NCBI RefSeq assembly: GCF_028714655.1
Contig: NZ_JAQTLY010000001.1
Span: 62,001 to 126,000, forward strand
Source of the DNA: Sulfurimonas sp.
GTDB lineage: Bacteria; Campylobacterota; Campylobacteria; Campylobacterales; Sulfurimonadaceae
DNA length: 64,000 bases
Reading direction: 5' to 3'
The notes beneath the pieces are model-generated. The model was not told where the DNA came from. It searched no databases and was given only the letters and a program-made list of their open reading frames with translations. The number at the start of each line of letters is the position of its first letter. Within the stretch, counting starts at the first letter, position 1. The position numbers and the translations under genes are program-made. Below, in pieces: positions 1 through 8,514 of this stretch.

Positions 1-804
<804 letters not shown>

Positions 805-823
805 GTAATAAAAACCTCTGATT

Positions 824-896
824 AGATTGCCGCGCTTATGTCATTGCGAGCGAAGCGCGGCAATCTCAATGACACAAGCGCGGCAATCTAAATGAC
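824..896. repeat. Cluster of short palindromic repeats, family A
   Basis: Three partial copies in 73 bp: AGATTGCCGCGC at 824-835, a copy running from TCATTGCGAGC to GCGGCAATCT at 841-866, and a further GCGCGGCAATCT at about 875-888. The same module recurs near 4757, 25243, 43408 and 46190, and inside a gene at 54206-54295. It fills the gap between fabI and the porin-like gene. Confidence 0.8.
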
Positions 897-994
897 AAGC
901 GCAACTAAATTCTACTGCCTCATTTTTAATCAATTATCCACATTAATAATAAAATCAATATGTCATAATCTCTTTATCAGAAAAAGGACATGAA

Positions 995-1660
995 ATGAAA
1001 TTTATTAAACTTAGTTTATCAGTAGCCCTTATTACAACGATGGCATTTGCAGAGGAAGAAAAAAAATCCGATTTCGGCGTAAGTGCAAATATGGCAATTA
1101 CAAGTAATTACATATGGAGAGGTATGACTCAAAGCAACAATTCTCCTGCAGTTCAGGGCGGAGTCGACTTAGAGTATAAAGGTTTATATGTAGGTGCTTG
1201 GGGATCAAATGTGGATTTTGGAGATACTAAAAACTCTTTGGAAGCAGATTTTTACGGCGGATATAAGAGTGAATTATACGGTATAGGTTTTGATATCGGC
1301 GCTATACAATATGCTTACCCTAATATGTCAAATGAGTATAACTTTGCAGAGGCATATCTCGGGATAAGTAAAGAGTGGGAAAAATTCGGCGTAAAGGCAA
1401 AGTATAGCAAGGGTATTAAAACTAACGATTTAAATCCTGAAGATTGCTGGGAAGTCGGTGCTTCGGCTAAATTACCTTACGATGTAGGATTTAGTGCTAT
1501 TTACGGCGACTATCATAACATAGGCACATACTACTCCGTAGGATTAAACAGAGCCTTTGAAAAGTTTGAGTTAAGTGTAGCATATATTAATTTTAACCAT
1601 GAAACTGATTCAAGTGCAGATGAAGAGAATGTCGTAGGTACGGTTACTTTTCGTTTTTAA
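995..1660 (+). CDS. TorF-family putative porin
   Basis: 221-residue outer-membrane beta-barrel candidate. Residues 1-19 form a signal peptide (lysine-rich start, hydrophobic core, cleavage after TMAFA). The mature N-terminus carries the family pattern SANMAITSNYIWRGMTQS, followed by repeated amphipathic strands rich in Gly and Tyr (GGVDLEY, YVGAWGSNVDFG, ADFYGGYK), and it ends in Phe (GTVTFRF), as expected for BAM-inserted barrels. This matches the TIGR02001/TorF group, whose substrate is unknown. A good Shine-Dalgarno (AAAAAGGACATG) sets the start. A CATAAT box lies about 30 bp upstream. Monocistronic, bounded by a hairpin at 1668-1687. Confidence 0.85.
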   Translation: MKFIKLSLSVALITTMAFAEEEKKSDFGVSANMAITSNYIWRGMTQSNNSPAVQGGVDLEYKGLYVGAWGSNVDFGDTKNSLEADFYGGYKSELYGIGFDIGAIQYAYPNMSNEYNFAEAYLGISKEWEKFGVKAKYSKGIKTNDLNPEDCWEVGASAKLPYDVGFSAIYGDYHNIGTYYSVGLNRAFEKFELSVAYINFNHETDSSADEENVVGTVTFRF

Positions 1661-1667
1661 TACAAAC

Positions 1668-1687
1668 TAGGGAGTCCATGCTCCCTA
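1668..1687. terminator. Hairpin between convergent genes
   Basis: TAGGGAG at 1668-1674 pairs with CTCCCTA at 1681-1687 across a 6-nt loop. It lies between the convergent porin-like gene and the lipoprotein gene, so it could end transcription from both sides. There is no strong T-tract immediately after it on the plus strand. Confidence 0.6.
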
Positions 1688-1691
1688 TACC

Positions 1692-2039
1692 CTATTTTCC
1701 TATAACGGGCATCGAAGATACCTTTTGCGTATGAGACTCTGCAGTAGTTGAGTTATGCTCTTTATTATAAACTTCCATTTTATCTACATACTCTTGCAAA
1801 ACAAAATTTCTATTCTCATCCTCATTTTTCTTTTTGATAGTTTCATTTTTTTCAACTGCAGGAGTCCACTCCTCTTTTACCCAACTGTCAAGCTTGCTCT
1901 GCATATAGCCGCCCTTTTTATTTTCCTGTTCCCCGGAAACACTATTTAAAGCTTTGTTTTGCGATGGGTTCGCACCGTCTACCTTGCTGCAGGAAGTCAA
2001 AAGTACGGCTGCAAGTACAGCTAATACTAAATTATACAT
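1692..2039 (-). CDS. Small predicted lipoprotein of unknown function
   Basis: 115 residues. A short hydrophobic signal ends in a lipobox (LLTSC), so Cys17 would be lipidated and the protein anchored in a membrane facing the periplasm. The rest is hydrophilic and rich in Lys, Glu and Asn, with no recognisable domain. A Lys/Glu-rich central stretch (about residues 60-90) is probably helical. I do not recognise a family. It is transcribed away from the neighbouring porin gene at 2250, with about 210 bp between them. The lipobox is directly visible; function is unknown. Confidence 0.7.
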   Translation of the reverse strand: MYNLVLAVLAAVLLTSCSKVDGANPSQNKALNSVSGEQENKKGGYMQSKLDSWVKEEWTPAVEKNETIKKKNEDENRNFVLQEYVDKMEVYNKEHNSTTAESHTQKVSSMPVIGK

Positions 2040-2177
2040 ATAAAAATCCTTTATAAATCATTAGTGGTTTTTGTAACTATCCACATATTTTGTGGCAAAA
2101 GTATACATAAATAATTCCAAAATATTATAAAAATATTAATACTTTTCTATAAGTTAATCTTAAATTAAAGATAAATG

Positions 2178-2232
2178 TGACATTATGCTGACAATGTATT
2201 GACATTTTGTTGACAATATGTTGGCAATTTTT
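2178..2232 (+). promoter_or_regulatory. Five helically phased TGACA-type direct repeats upstream of porin
   Basis: TGAC (TGGC in the last unit) starts at 2178, 2189, 2200, 2211 and 2222, an exact 11-bp period repeated five times. The unit consensus is TGACAWTNTGT. The array ends 17 bp before the porin ATG at 2250. Eleven-bp direct repeats are typical sites for OmpR/PhoB-family winged-helix regulators, and TGACA is the reverse complement of the TGTCA half-site of the Pho box. The regulator itself is not in this window. Confidence 0.7.
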
Positions 2233-2249
2233 AAATTTGGAGAGTTAAA

Positions 2250-3560
2250 ATGAGATTAACGAAATTAAGTTTAATAGCAGCAATGCTAATAGGTTCAAGC
2301 GCATTTGCAATTGAAAACACAAAAGTTTCAGGCAATGCTAAATTGTATTATGGAACGCAAGATTCTGATGCCGCTAATTCACCGAGTATGTTTACTAAAG
2401 ATTCAGGCTACACCAACTTTGCCGCTCGTGCAGATTTAACTACCGATTTGACAAAAGGCGTTTCTGCAGGCGTAGGTATGCAAGTAGTTACAACTTTGGG
2501 CGTTGAGCATAACTTAGTCGACAGCGTTTGGTCAAATGCTCATACTGCGGCCGGCTCTAGCGGTGCATCTTTTGCGGGTGGCGCTCAAGTTGAAAGCGCT
2601 ATGTGGGTTGATGAAGTATGGCTTGCAGGCAGCGCATTTGATACTACTGTAAAAATCGGTCGTCAATCGCTTGACACACCGCTTGCTTTTACTGAAAAAT
2701 GGGGTGTTGATAAAAACACTTTTGAAGCGGTTGTTTTAATCAACCAAAGCATAAAAGATACTACTTTAGTCGCTACTTACATCGGCAAATCAAACGGCAG
2801 TGCAGATGATAGAGCAAGTGTGCGAGAAGGCGGTGCGGGCAGCTTAAATAATTTAGGTTTGGCTGCTGCGGGTTATGTTGCAGCAGATGGGGCTTTTAGT
2901 ACATTCGGTACAAACGGTACATACGCATACGGTATCGTAAATAACTCGGTTAAACCTTTAACTGTTCAGGCTTGGTATTATGATATGGTGAGACTTGCTA
3001 AAGCATACTGGTTACAAGCTGATTTAAATATAGACGGTGTTTTAGCAGGTGTTCAGTATATGAATACAAAAGCAGATGCAGCATCATCGGCTGATACGAC
3101 AGGATACTCCGCAATGTTAGGCTATAAGATGAAAGATGTGGCTACTTTTAAAGCTGCATACTCTTCAATTGAGGATGATGGTCTTTTAGGCGTGGCAAAT
3201 ACTGCAACAGGTTCATTTGCTACTAAAGGCGGACAATCTAAGCTATATACGGAAATGTGGTGGAATCATGGTTTAGTATCTGCAGCAGGCGCTGATTCTT
3301 ACAGTATTACTGCCGAGACGACGGTTGGTCCCAAAATCGGACTTCTTGCCGGTTTTTATGTTGCCGACATAGCGCCAAAAGGTGCAGGATTAACTCTGTT
3401 TGAAGAGAAAAAAGTAAAAGAGATTACCGTTGCAGCTTCTAAATCTTTTGGACCTCTTGATACGGCATTAGCGCTTATTTTTGCCGATACAAATGCACTT
3501 AACAATGCAAACGATGTAAAAAGTACAGATGTTCAAGTCTATTTAACATATAACTTCTAA
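2250..3560 (+). CDS. Epsilonproteobacterial outer-membrane porin (OprD-like)
   Basis: 436 residues with a 20-residue signal peptide ending SSAFA. The mature protein starts with strands typical of epsilon-type porins (SGNAKLYYGTQ, NFAARADLTTDL, SAGVGMQVVTTLG), has a long Ala/Gly-rich series of amphipathic strands, and ends with aromatic residues (DVQVYLTYNF) as required for barrel insertion. WLAGSAFDTTVKIGRQSLDTP resembles the OprD-like barrel turn motif. It probably forms a passive channel for small solutes; substrate choice cannot be read. The start follows GGAGAGTTAAA. The five-unit 11-bp repeat array directly upstream suggests strong regulation. Two hairpins follow the stop. Confidence 0.85.
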   Translation: MRLTKLSLIAAMLIGSSAFAIENTKVSGNAKLYYGTQDSDAANSPSMFTKDSGYTNFAARADLTTDLTKGVSAGVGMQVVTTLGVEHNLVDSVWSNAHTAAGSSGASFAGGAQVESAMWVDEVWLAGSAFDTTVKIGRQSLDTPLAFTEKWGVDKNTFEAVVLINQSIKDTTLVATYIGKSNGSADDRASVREGGAGSLNNLGLAAAGYVAADGAFSTFGTNGTYAYGIVNNSVKPLTVQAWYYDMVRLAKAYWLQADLNIDGVLAGVQYMNTKADAASSADTTGYSAMLGYKMKDVATFKAAYSSIEDDGLLGVANTATGSFATKGGQSKLYTEMWWNHGLVSAAGADSYSITAETTVGPKIGLLAGFYVADIAPKGAGLTLFEEKKVKEITVAASKSFGPLDTALALIFADTNALNNANDVKSTDVQVYLTYNF

Positions 3561-3597
3561 TAGTGCTACATATTTAGAGGTACCATCTAATGTTATG

Positions 3598-3626
3598 CAC
3601 TAGAATGGGGTTAGCACATTCTAGTG
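3598..3626 (+). terminator. Strong hairpin after the porin gene
   Basis: CACTAGAATG (3598-3607) and CATTCTAGTG (3617-3626) form a perfect 10-bp stem with a 9-nt loop, 38 bp after the porin stop. A second short stem (GGGACA/TGTCCC) and a T-run follow within 40 bp. Likely transcription terminator or mRNA-stabilising structure. Confidence 0.7.
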
Positions 3627-3651
3627 GCAGGGACAAATGTCCCTTGCAACC
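3626..3651 (+). repeat. Short dispersed hairpin repeat, family E
   Basis: GGCAGGGACAAATGTCCC followed by TTGCAACC. Nearly the same 26-bp sequence occurs at 33356-33381, also directly after a strong hairpin and downstream of a gene. Both copies fold around GGGAC/GTCC. Confidence 0.65.
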
Positions 3652-3665
3652 TTCTTTTTTTTAAG

Positions 3666-3743
3666 AAGTCCATTTTCTCTTTTCTCTTTCCTGTTTTTGG
3701 AGAAGGTGGACTTTCTCTTTTTATTTTAGTTCTGTAAGAACTC
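3666..3743 (+). terminator. Second hairpin plus a MITE-end fragment
   Basis: AAGTCCA (3666-3672) pairs with TGGACTT (3707-3713), and a T-rich tract follows, a plausible rho-independent terminator for the porin transcript. At 3723-3743 lies a sequence, ATTTTAGTTCTG then TAAGAACTC, that matches one end of the 112-bp element found at 25303-25414 and 44808-44919. It is probably a solo terminal fragment of that element. Confidence 0.55.
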
Positions 3744-3771
3744 AATTTACACACAAAATGAGCTTTTTTGC

Positions 3772-3777
3772 TATAAT
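3772..3777 (+). promoter_or_regulatory. Extended -10 box of the OppB-type gene; possible leaderless start
   Basis: TGCTATAAT places TATAAT at 3772-3777. Counting the last T as -7 puts +1 at 3784, exactly the A of the ATG. No Shine-Dalgarno precedes this ATG, so the transcript may be leaderless. Confidence 0.5.
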
Positions 3778-3783
3778 TCTTTT

Positions 3784-4743
3784 ATGATGGAATTACTGAA
3801 AAAAATCTTATATATTTTGTTTATGCTGTTTTTAATCTCCATAATCTCGTTTTTGGCAATTCATGCGGCACCTAATAGTTTCTTTGGGGCAGGCGAGTTA
3901 AATCCAAATATGACGGAGGAAGCCATAGCCGCGCTAAAGTCTGTATACGGGCTTGACAAACCACTCTCGCAGCAATATATTGATTGGGTCGTAAATCTTT
4001 TTTCGCTAAATTTCGGTATCTCTTTTGTAAGCGGTCAAGATGTTGCAAAAGAGATATTCAAGCGACTTCCTGTTACTTTGATTATGAATATCACTGCACT
4101 TGTCGCCGTCTTTGTTATATCTTTGTATCTGGGGATAAAATCGGCTCTAAACTATGAAAAAAAGAGTGATTATGTTATTCGTCAGATATCGCTTGTCTCT
4201 TTTTCTATGCCGTCATACTATTTAGCACTGCTTTTTATAATCTTTTTTTCTTTAACTTTAAATCTGTTTCCAATAGCAGGATTGCACTCAATCGAGCCAA
4301 AAGAGGGATTTTCTTACTACCTTGACATGGCATGGCACTTGGTCTTGCCGGTCGGAGTTATGATATTTGTAGGTCTTGGAAGCATGATAATCTATATCCG
4401 CTCCCTAACTCTGGAGATACTAAAGAGTGATTACTACTACTTTGCACTATCTCGCGGTATTGATAAAAAAAAGCTGCTTCGTTACTATATACTGCCGAAT
4501 TTGTTTCCGCCGATTATTACGCTTTTGGGATTGTCTTTGCCGGGGCTCATAGGCGGCAGTGTGATTTTAGAGTCTATTTTCGGCATAGAGGGGATGGGTC
4601 AGCTCTTTTTTATGAGCGCTCTGAGCCGTGACTATCCGATAATTATGGGTACTTTGATGATAACTGCATTTTTAACGCTTTTGGGGAATATGATTGCGGA
4701 TTTGATACTGCTAAAACTAAATCCGTATATGAAGAGAAGTTAA
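3784..4743 (+). CDS. ABC transporter inner-membrane permease, OppB/DppB family
   Basis: 319 residues with about six membrane helices. Helix 1 is at residues 8-27. A periplasmic region then carries the family sequence LKSVYGLDKPLSQQYIDWV. The cytoplasmic EAA loop is visible near residues 215-240 (YYFALSRGIDKKKLLRYYILPN), followed by GGSVILESIFGIEGMGQLF, the DppB signature. It would pair with a DppC-type permease, ATPases and a binding protein to import peptides, nickel or similar ligands. None of these is adjacent. A DppC-type permease lies 46.6 kb away at 51358. The second codon is also ATG, so translation could begin at 3787. Substrate unknown. Confidence 0.88.
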   Translation: MMELLKKILYILFMLFLISIISFLAIHAAPNSFFGAGELNPNMTEEAIAALKSVYGLDKPLSQQYIDWVVNLFSLNFGISFVSGQDVAKEIFKRLPVTLIMNITALVAVFVISLYLGIKSALNYEKKSDYVIRQISLVSFSMPSYYLALLFIIFFSLTLNLFPIAGLHSIEPKEGFSYYLDMAWHLVLPVGVMIFVGLGSMIIYIRSLTLEILKSDYYYFALSRGIDKKKLLRYYILPNLFPPIITLLGLSLPGLIGGSVILESIFGIEGMGQLFFMSALSRDYPIIMGTLMITAFLTLLGNMIADLILLKLNPYMKRS

Positions 4744-4756
4744 AAATAAAATTTAA

Positions 4757-4790
4757 GATTGCCGCGCTTGTGAAACTATGAAAGAGGCGC
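4757..4790. repeat. Degenerate family-A palindromic repeat
   Basis: AGATTGCCGCGCTTGTGAAA followed by AGAGGCGCGATAACCC. The left half matches family A well and the right half is decayed. Lies between the convergent OppB-type gene and nusA. Confidence 0.55.
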
Positions 4791-4819
4791 GATAACCCTA
4801 TAATCTTAGCTTTGAAAAA

Positions 4820-4853
4820 GCTAAAGCTTTAGTAGCCACAGCGGCTAGCGAAG
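4820..4853. repeat. Short repeat, family C
   Basis: GCTAAAGCTTTAGTAGCC followed by ACAGCGGCTAGCGAAG. A related copy lies at 6224-6256 on the other side of nusA (GCTAGCTTTAGTGCC then ATAGCGGCTAGCGTAG). GCTAGC/AGCGGCTAGC arms can fold. Confidence 0.6.
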
Positions 4854-4877
4854 CAAAAGAAAGTTAATTTCTTTTGC
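4853..4877. terminator. Bidirectional terminator between the OppB-type gene and nusA
   Basis: GCAAAAGAAA (4853-4862) and TTTCTTTTGC (4868-4877) form a perfect 10-bp stem with a GTTAA loop, 8 bp beyond the nusA stop on the minus strand. Confidence 0.7.
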
Positions 4878-4884
4878 GGACTAA

Positions 4885-6027
4885 TTAATTGAACAGTGCT
4901 TTGAGCGCATCAACACCCTCTTTTTGTTTTTGCGGTTCATTCTTTTCGATAGTTTTGCCTATCTTACTGTCATTTTCAACAAGTTCGATGTTTAATCCGC
5001 TTAACATTGACGCTAAACGGATGTTTATGCCGTTTTTGCCGATAGCTTTTGATTTTTGATCCGAGGGAAGCGTAATAATTGCTTTTGTAGCCTCACCGTT
5101 CTCGTTTCTTACTATTTCAACGGCAGATATGATAGCAGGGCTCATAATTCTTGATAAAAAAAGTTCAGGAATAGATGTGTACTCTATACAATCTATATTT
5201 TCCCCGATTAATTCCTGACTTACGGCATTGATACGAACACCTTTTACGCCCACGGTAGCACCAACGGCATCTACTTGAGGGTGTGTGCTGATAAGTGCTA
5301 TTTTAGCTCTCTCGCCGGGAATTCTGGCACTTTTTTCTACGATAACGGTTCCGTCTGCAATTTCGGGAACTTCAAGTGCCAAAAGCTCTTCTAAAAATTT
5401 TGGCGAAGTGCGTGAGAGTTCGATTTGGATGCCGTTGTCTTTGTCCATATTTACATGACGGACTACCGCTTTTAAGTGGTCTCCGACTTTAAACTTTTCG
5501 CCTTTTATACGGCTTTTCATCGGCAGTACGGCTCTGATTTCGTCAATTTCTATGTAAGTCGCATTTTGAGGATCGACTCTGGTAACTCTGCCGGTGACGA
5601 GTGTGCCGATTTTTGATTTGTATTTGTTAAAAATCTCATCTTCCACCAATCTTTGAATATGATACTCTATCTCACGATGAAGCGACGATGCCGCTGTTCT
5701 GCCGTACTGCTCTAAATCATGCGGGATTTGAAGCTGATCGTCAAGTTCTACTTGGTCATCATATCCTCTTGCCTCCGATATAGAGATGTAAGCCGGAGCT
5801 ATATTTTGATCTTGAAGTTTTTCATCATTATCTTCTACAACGGTAATTGTTTGAATGATATCAATAGTTTTTGTTTGGTTGTTTATAACTGCCTCAAAAG
5901 CAAATTTCGGGTTAATAACCCTCTTTGCCGTTTGAATAAATGCTGCTTTTAAAGCTTCGGTTACTTTTTCAGGGTTGAGACCTTTTTCATGTGCGATTGC
6001 TTCGACTATATCTAAAATTTTTTCCAT
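4885..6027 (-). CDS. nusA: Transcription termination/antitermination factor NusA
   Basis: 380 residues. Binds RNA polymerase and the nascent RNA in pausing, termination and antitermination. Visible domains: N-terminal RNA-polymerase-binding domain (about 1-125, starting MEKILDIVEAIAHEKGL), S1 domain (about 135-200, GTLVTGRVTRVD...LPMKSRI), then two KH domains (about 205-350) with GATVGVKGVRINAVSQEL and KSKAIGKNGINIRLASML, both carrying GxxG loops. It lacks the acidic C-terminal repeats of E. coli NusA, as is usual outside the gammaproteobacteria. Unlike many bacteria it has no rimP or infB beside it here. A TATAAT box lies at 6103-6108 on its strand. Confidence 0.96.
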   Translation of the reverse strand: MEKILDIVEAIAHEKGLNPEKVTEALKAAFIQTAKRVINPKFAFEAVINNQTKTIDIIQTITVVEDNDEKLQDQNIAPAYISISEARGYDDQVELDDQLQIPHDLEQYGRTAASSLHREIEYHIQRLVEDEIFNKYKSKIGTLVTGRVTRVDPQNATYIEIDEIRAVLPMKSRIKGEKFKVGDHLKAVVRHVNMDKDNGIQIELSRTSPKFLEELLALEVPEIADGTVIVEKSARIPGERAKIALISTHPQVDAVGATVGVKGVRINAVSQELIGENIDCIEYTSIPELFLSRIMSPAIISAVEIVRNENGEATKAIITLPSDQKSKAIGKNGINIRLASMLSGLNIELVENDSKIGKTIEKNEPQKQKEGVDALKALFN

Positions 6028-6102
6028 TATTGTATCCTCATGCAGGGTTGTCTCATAAAAAACAGTGTTAAAAAATATAGGGATTTCTTATGAAGTTATG
6101 AC

Positions 6103-6108
6103 ATTATA
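6103..6108 (-). promoter_or_regulatory. Putative -10 box for nusA
   Basis: On the minus strand the sequence reads GGTATAATG, an extended -10 about 75 bp upstream of the nusA start. No good -35 is seen, as is common for sigma-70 promoters in this phylum. Confidence 0.5.
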
Positions 6109-6157
6109 CCAAAATAGCATAAAATCATCTTTAATACGATTTTTAGTAGAGTTTTAC

Positions 6158-6163
6158 TATAAT
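6158..6163 (+). promoter_or_regulatory. Putative -10 box for the HP0268-like/miaB operon
   Basis: TACTATAATG on the plus strand, about 145 bp before the 6307 ATG, back to back with the nusA -10 box. The implied 5' leader would contain the folded repeat at 6203-6271. Confidence 0.45.
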
Positions 6164-6202
6164 GCACGAAAAGTAGATTAGGCTTTTTGTGCAAAGCTAC
6201 AA

Positions 6203-6271
6203 GAAGTATTCTGCCTCGCGAGAGGCTAGCTTTAGTGCCATAGCGGCTAGCGTAGGTGGCGGAATTACTTC
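6203..6271 (+). repeat. Folded 69-bp repeat element (family C) in the leader of 6307
   Basis: Outer arms GAAGTATTCTGCC (6203-6215) and GGCGGAATTACTTC (6258-6271) are imperfectly complementary. Inside lie CTCGCGAG and the family-C core GCTAGCTTTAGTGCC then ATAGCGGCTAGCGTAG. The whole stretch could form one long stem in the mRNA leader. Confidence 0.55.
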
Positions 6272-6306
6272 CGACACCGTTTAAATTAAAATAAAAAGGA
6301 TAAATT

Positions 6307-6552
6307 ATGGATTTAAAATTTGCAAGAACAGATATTACCGCAAAACCGAAAAAAGCAGAATTAGCAAAAATAGAGGCTAGTCTTGAAAAAGACGATAGTG
6401 TTATTTTTTATTTTGATAGAGAAAATTCACATAAAGATTTACTGGAACTTCAAGACTATTTTGAAGCAAAAGGAAAAAGCTTTTATATGAACGAGGTTAA
6501 GTATGGACTCGCCGACAGTGAGTATATGTACCAAGTTCATATCATAAACTGA
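6307..6552 (+). CDS. HP0268-family small protein
   Basis: 81 residues. The pattern SVIFYFDRENSHKDLLELQD and the C-terminal YMYQVHIIN match, from memory, Helicobacter pylori HP0268, a small alpha/beta protein reported to have nuclease (nicking) activity. In H. pylori HP0268 also sits next to miaB (HP0269), which is the arrangement here: 9 bp separate the two genes. Strong Shine-Dalgarno AAAAGGATAAATT before the ATG. Biological role uncertain; the conserved neighbourhood with a tRNA-modification gene may mean an RNA-related function (inference). Confidence 0.8.
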   Translation: MDLKFARTDITAKPKKAELAKIEASLEKDDSVIFYFDRENSHKDLLELQDYFEAKGKSFYMNEVKYGLADSEYMYQVHIIN

Positions 6553-6561
6553 GATTTCACG

Positions 6562-7863
6562 GTGTCGAAAAAACTATTTATTGAAACGCTGGGCTGTGCT
6601 ATGAACTCCCGCGACAGTGAGCATATTATTGCCGAGTTGCGAGAAAAAGAGGGGTATGAGACTACCGATGATTTAAAAAGCGCCGACCTTATTTTGATAA
6701 ATACATGTTCAGTTAGAGAAAAGCCGGTTGCAAAACTCTTCTCAGAGCTTGGAGTTTTTAACAAAAAGAAAAAAGAGGGAGCCAAGATAGGTGTTTGCGG
6801 CTGTACCGCATCACACCTCGGCGAAGAGATAATCAAAAGAGCTTCATATGTAAGTTTTGTTTTGGGTGCGAGAAATGTATCTAAGATTGCAGAGATTTTG
6901 CATAAAGATAAAGCCGTTGAGGTAGATATAAACTATGATGAGAGCGAATTTGCTTTTAATGATTTTAGAACATCACCGTATAAAGCGTATATAAATATCT
7001 CAATCGGATGCGATAAATCTTGTACATACTGCATAGTTCCAAAAACGCGCGGAGACGAGATATCTATCCCTGCAGAACTTATTTTGCGTGAAGCGCAAAA
7101 AGCGGTTAATGCAGGAGCAAGAGAGCTTTTTCTTTTGGGGCAAAATGTAAACAATTACGGTCGCCGTTTTTCCGGAGAGCATGAGAATGTAAACTTTACG
7201 GAACTTTTAAGAAGACTTAGTAAGATAGAGGGTTTAGAGAGAATCCGTTTTACATCGCCGCATCCGTTTCATATGGATGACGAGTTTATTGAAGAGTTTG
7301 CAAAAAACCCTAAAATCTGTAAATCGATGCATATGCCGCTTCAAAGCGGTTCAACAAAAGTTCTAAAAGATATGAAGAGGGGATATACGAAAGAGTGGTT
7401 TTTAAACAGAGTCGAAAAGCTTAGAAATGTATGTCCGGATGTCAGTTTGTCTACCGACATAATCGTTGCATTTCCGGGAGAGAGCGATGAAGATTTCCAA
7501 GATACGCTCGATGTTATGAAGCGCGTCAGATTTGATCAGATATTTTCGTTTAAGTATTCGCCGCGACCTGAGACGGAGGCTGAACATTTTACAAATGTTA
7601 TAGATGAAGATGTAGCATCTTTCAGGCTTACAACGCTTCAAAATCTTCATACGGATATCTTGGATGAAAAAAACCAGACTCATTTGGGTAAAGTTTACAG
7701 CGTCTATTTTGAAGATTTAAACCAAGGCTATTATGTAAGCGGCAGAAGCGATAACAATTTGGTTATAAAAGTCAAAGGTTCAGATGAACTTTTAGGTCAA
7801 TTCAGAGATGTAAAAATCACTGAAATCGGCAGAACAATTTTAACCGGAGAAGTTGTTGCTTAA
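6562..7863 (+). CDS. miaB: tRNA-2-methylthio-N6-dimethylallyladenosine synthase MiaB
   Basis: 433 residues, GTG start. Adds a methylthio group to i6A37 of tRNAs that read UNN codons, using S-adenosylmethionine and two iron-sulphur clusters. N-terminal UPF0004 domain with cluster ligands Cys12, Cys49 and Cys81 ([21 protein letters not shown]). Radical SAM motif Cys150-x3-Cys154-x2-Cys157 (GCDKSCTYC). C-terminal TRAM domain from about residue 370. The MiaB subtype is indicated by CAMNSRDSE and [18 protein letters not shown]; the RimO paralogue is at 12366. The 3' end overlaps the next gene by 11 bp, suggesting coupled translation. Confidence 0.96.
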   Translation: MSKKLFIETLGCAMNSRDSEHIIAELREKEGYETTDDLKSADLILINTCSVREKPVAKLFSELGVFNKKKKEGAKIGVCGCTASHLGEEIIKRASYVSFVLGARNVSKIAEILHKDKAVEVDINYDESEFAFNDFRTSPYKAYINISIGCDKSCTYCIVPKTRGDEISIPAELILREAQKAVNAGARELFLLGQNVNNYGRRFSGEHENVNFTELLRRLSKIEGLERIRFTSPHPFHMDDEFIEEFAKNPKICKSMHMPLQSGSTKVLKDMKRGYTKEWFLNRVEKLRNVCPDVSLSTDIIVAFPGESDEDFQDTLDVMKRVRFDQIFSFKYSPRPETEAEHFTNVIDEDVASFRLTTLQNLHTDILDEKNQTHLGKVYSVYFEDLNQGYYVSGRSDNNLVIKVKGSDELLGQFRDVKITEIGRTILTGEVVA

Positions 7864-8479
7864 AAAACTGTTTCGCGCATTAGCACTTATTATCGTGCCT
7901 TTTGTCGCATCTGTAATTATCAGGCTGATATATGCAACAAACAAAAAAAAGTTTCATTCTCCGTCAAGCATAGGGGATGAGCCGATAATTTTTGCTTGCT
8001 GGCACGGCGAGCTTTTGATGCTTCCTTATCTCTACTCCAAATACAGAAAAATCCCGCATGCAAAAGTTTTGATATCAAGCCATTTTGACGGGATGTTAAT
8101 CTCAAAAACTATAAAATATTTTGGACTCGGGACAATAGCAGGCTCAACCAATAGAAATGCAACAAGAGTTCTAATGCAAGGCATAAGAGCATTAAAAGAC
8201 GGTTATGACATAGGAATTACCCCCGATGGTCCAAAAGGTCCAAGACATGAAGTTGCAGACGGCATAATAGCTATGGCGCAAAAAGCCAATGCTAAAATAG
8301 TGCTCGTTGAGATAAAGCCTACTAAGTTTTGGCAGTTTAAGAGTTGGGATAAATTTACTATTCCAAAGCCGTTTGGCACGCTAAACTACTACTCTACTCC
8401 ACCGATAGATATTGCTTCTTTAGATGTGCAAGAGGCAAAGGTTTTGATTAAAAAGGGACTCTTAAAACATGAAATCTAA
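7853..8479 (+). CDS. DUF374 / lysophospholipid acyltransferase-family protein
   Basis: 208 residues with a TTG start overlapping the end of miaB. One N-terminal membrane helix (about residues 9-27). The family pattern follows: [53 protein letters not shown] and the hallmark [16 protein letters not shown]374 proteins belong to the LPLAT superfamily and are thought to act at the inner membrane on a lipid or lipid A precursor, but the substrate is not established. Family confident, function not. Confidence 0.85.
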   Translation: MLLKKLFRALALIIVPFVASVIIRLIYATNKKKFHSPSSIGDEPIIFACWHGELLMLPYLYSKYRKIPHAKVLISSHFDGMLISKTIKYFGLGTIAGSTNRNATRVLMQGIRALKDGYDIGITPDGPKGPRHEVADGIIAMAQKANAKIVLVEIKPTKFWQFKSWDKFTIPKPFGTLNYYSTPPIDIASLDVQEAKVLIKKGLLKHEI

Positions 8480-8514
8480 ATCGGCGGAGTGCTATAAAAA
8501 AAACGAGAAACTCT

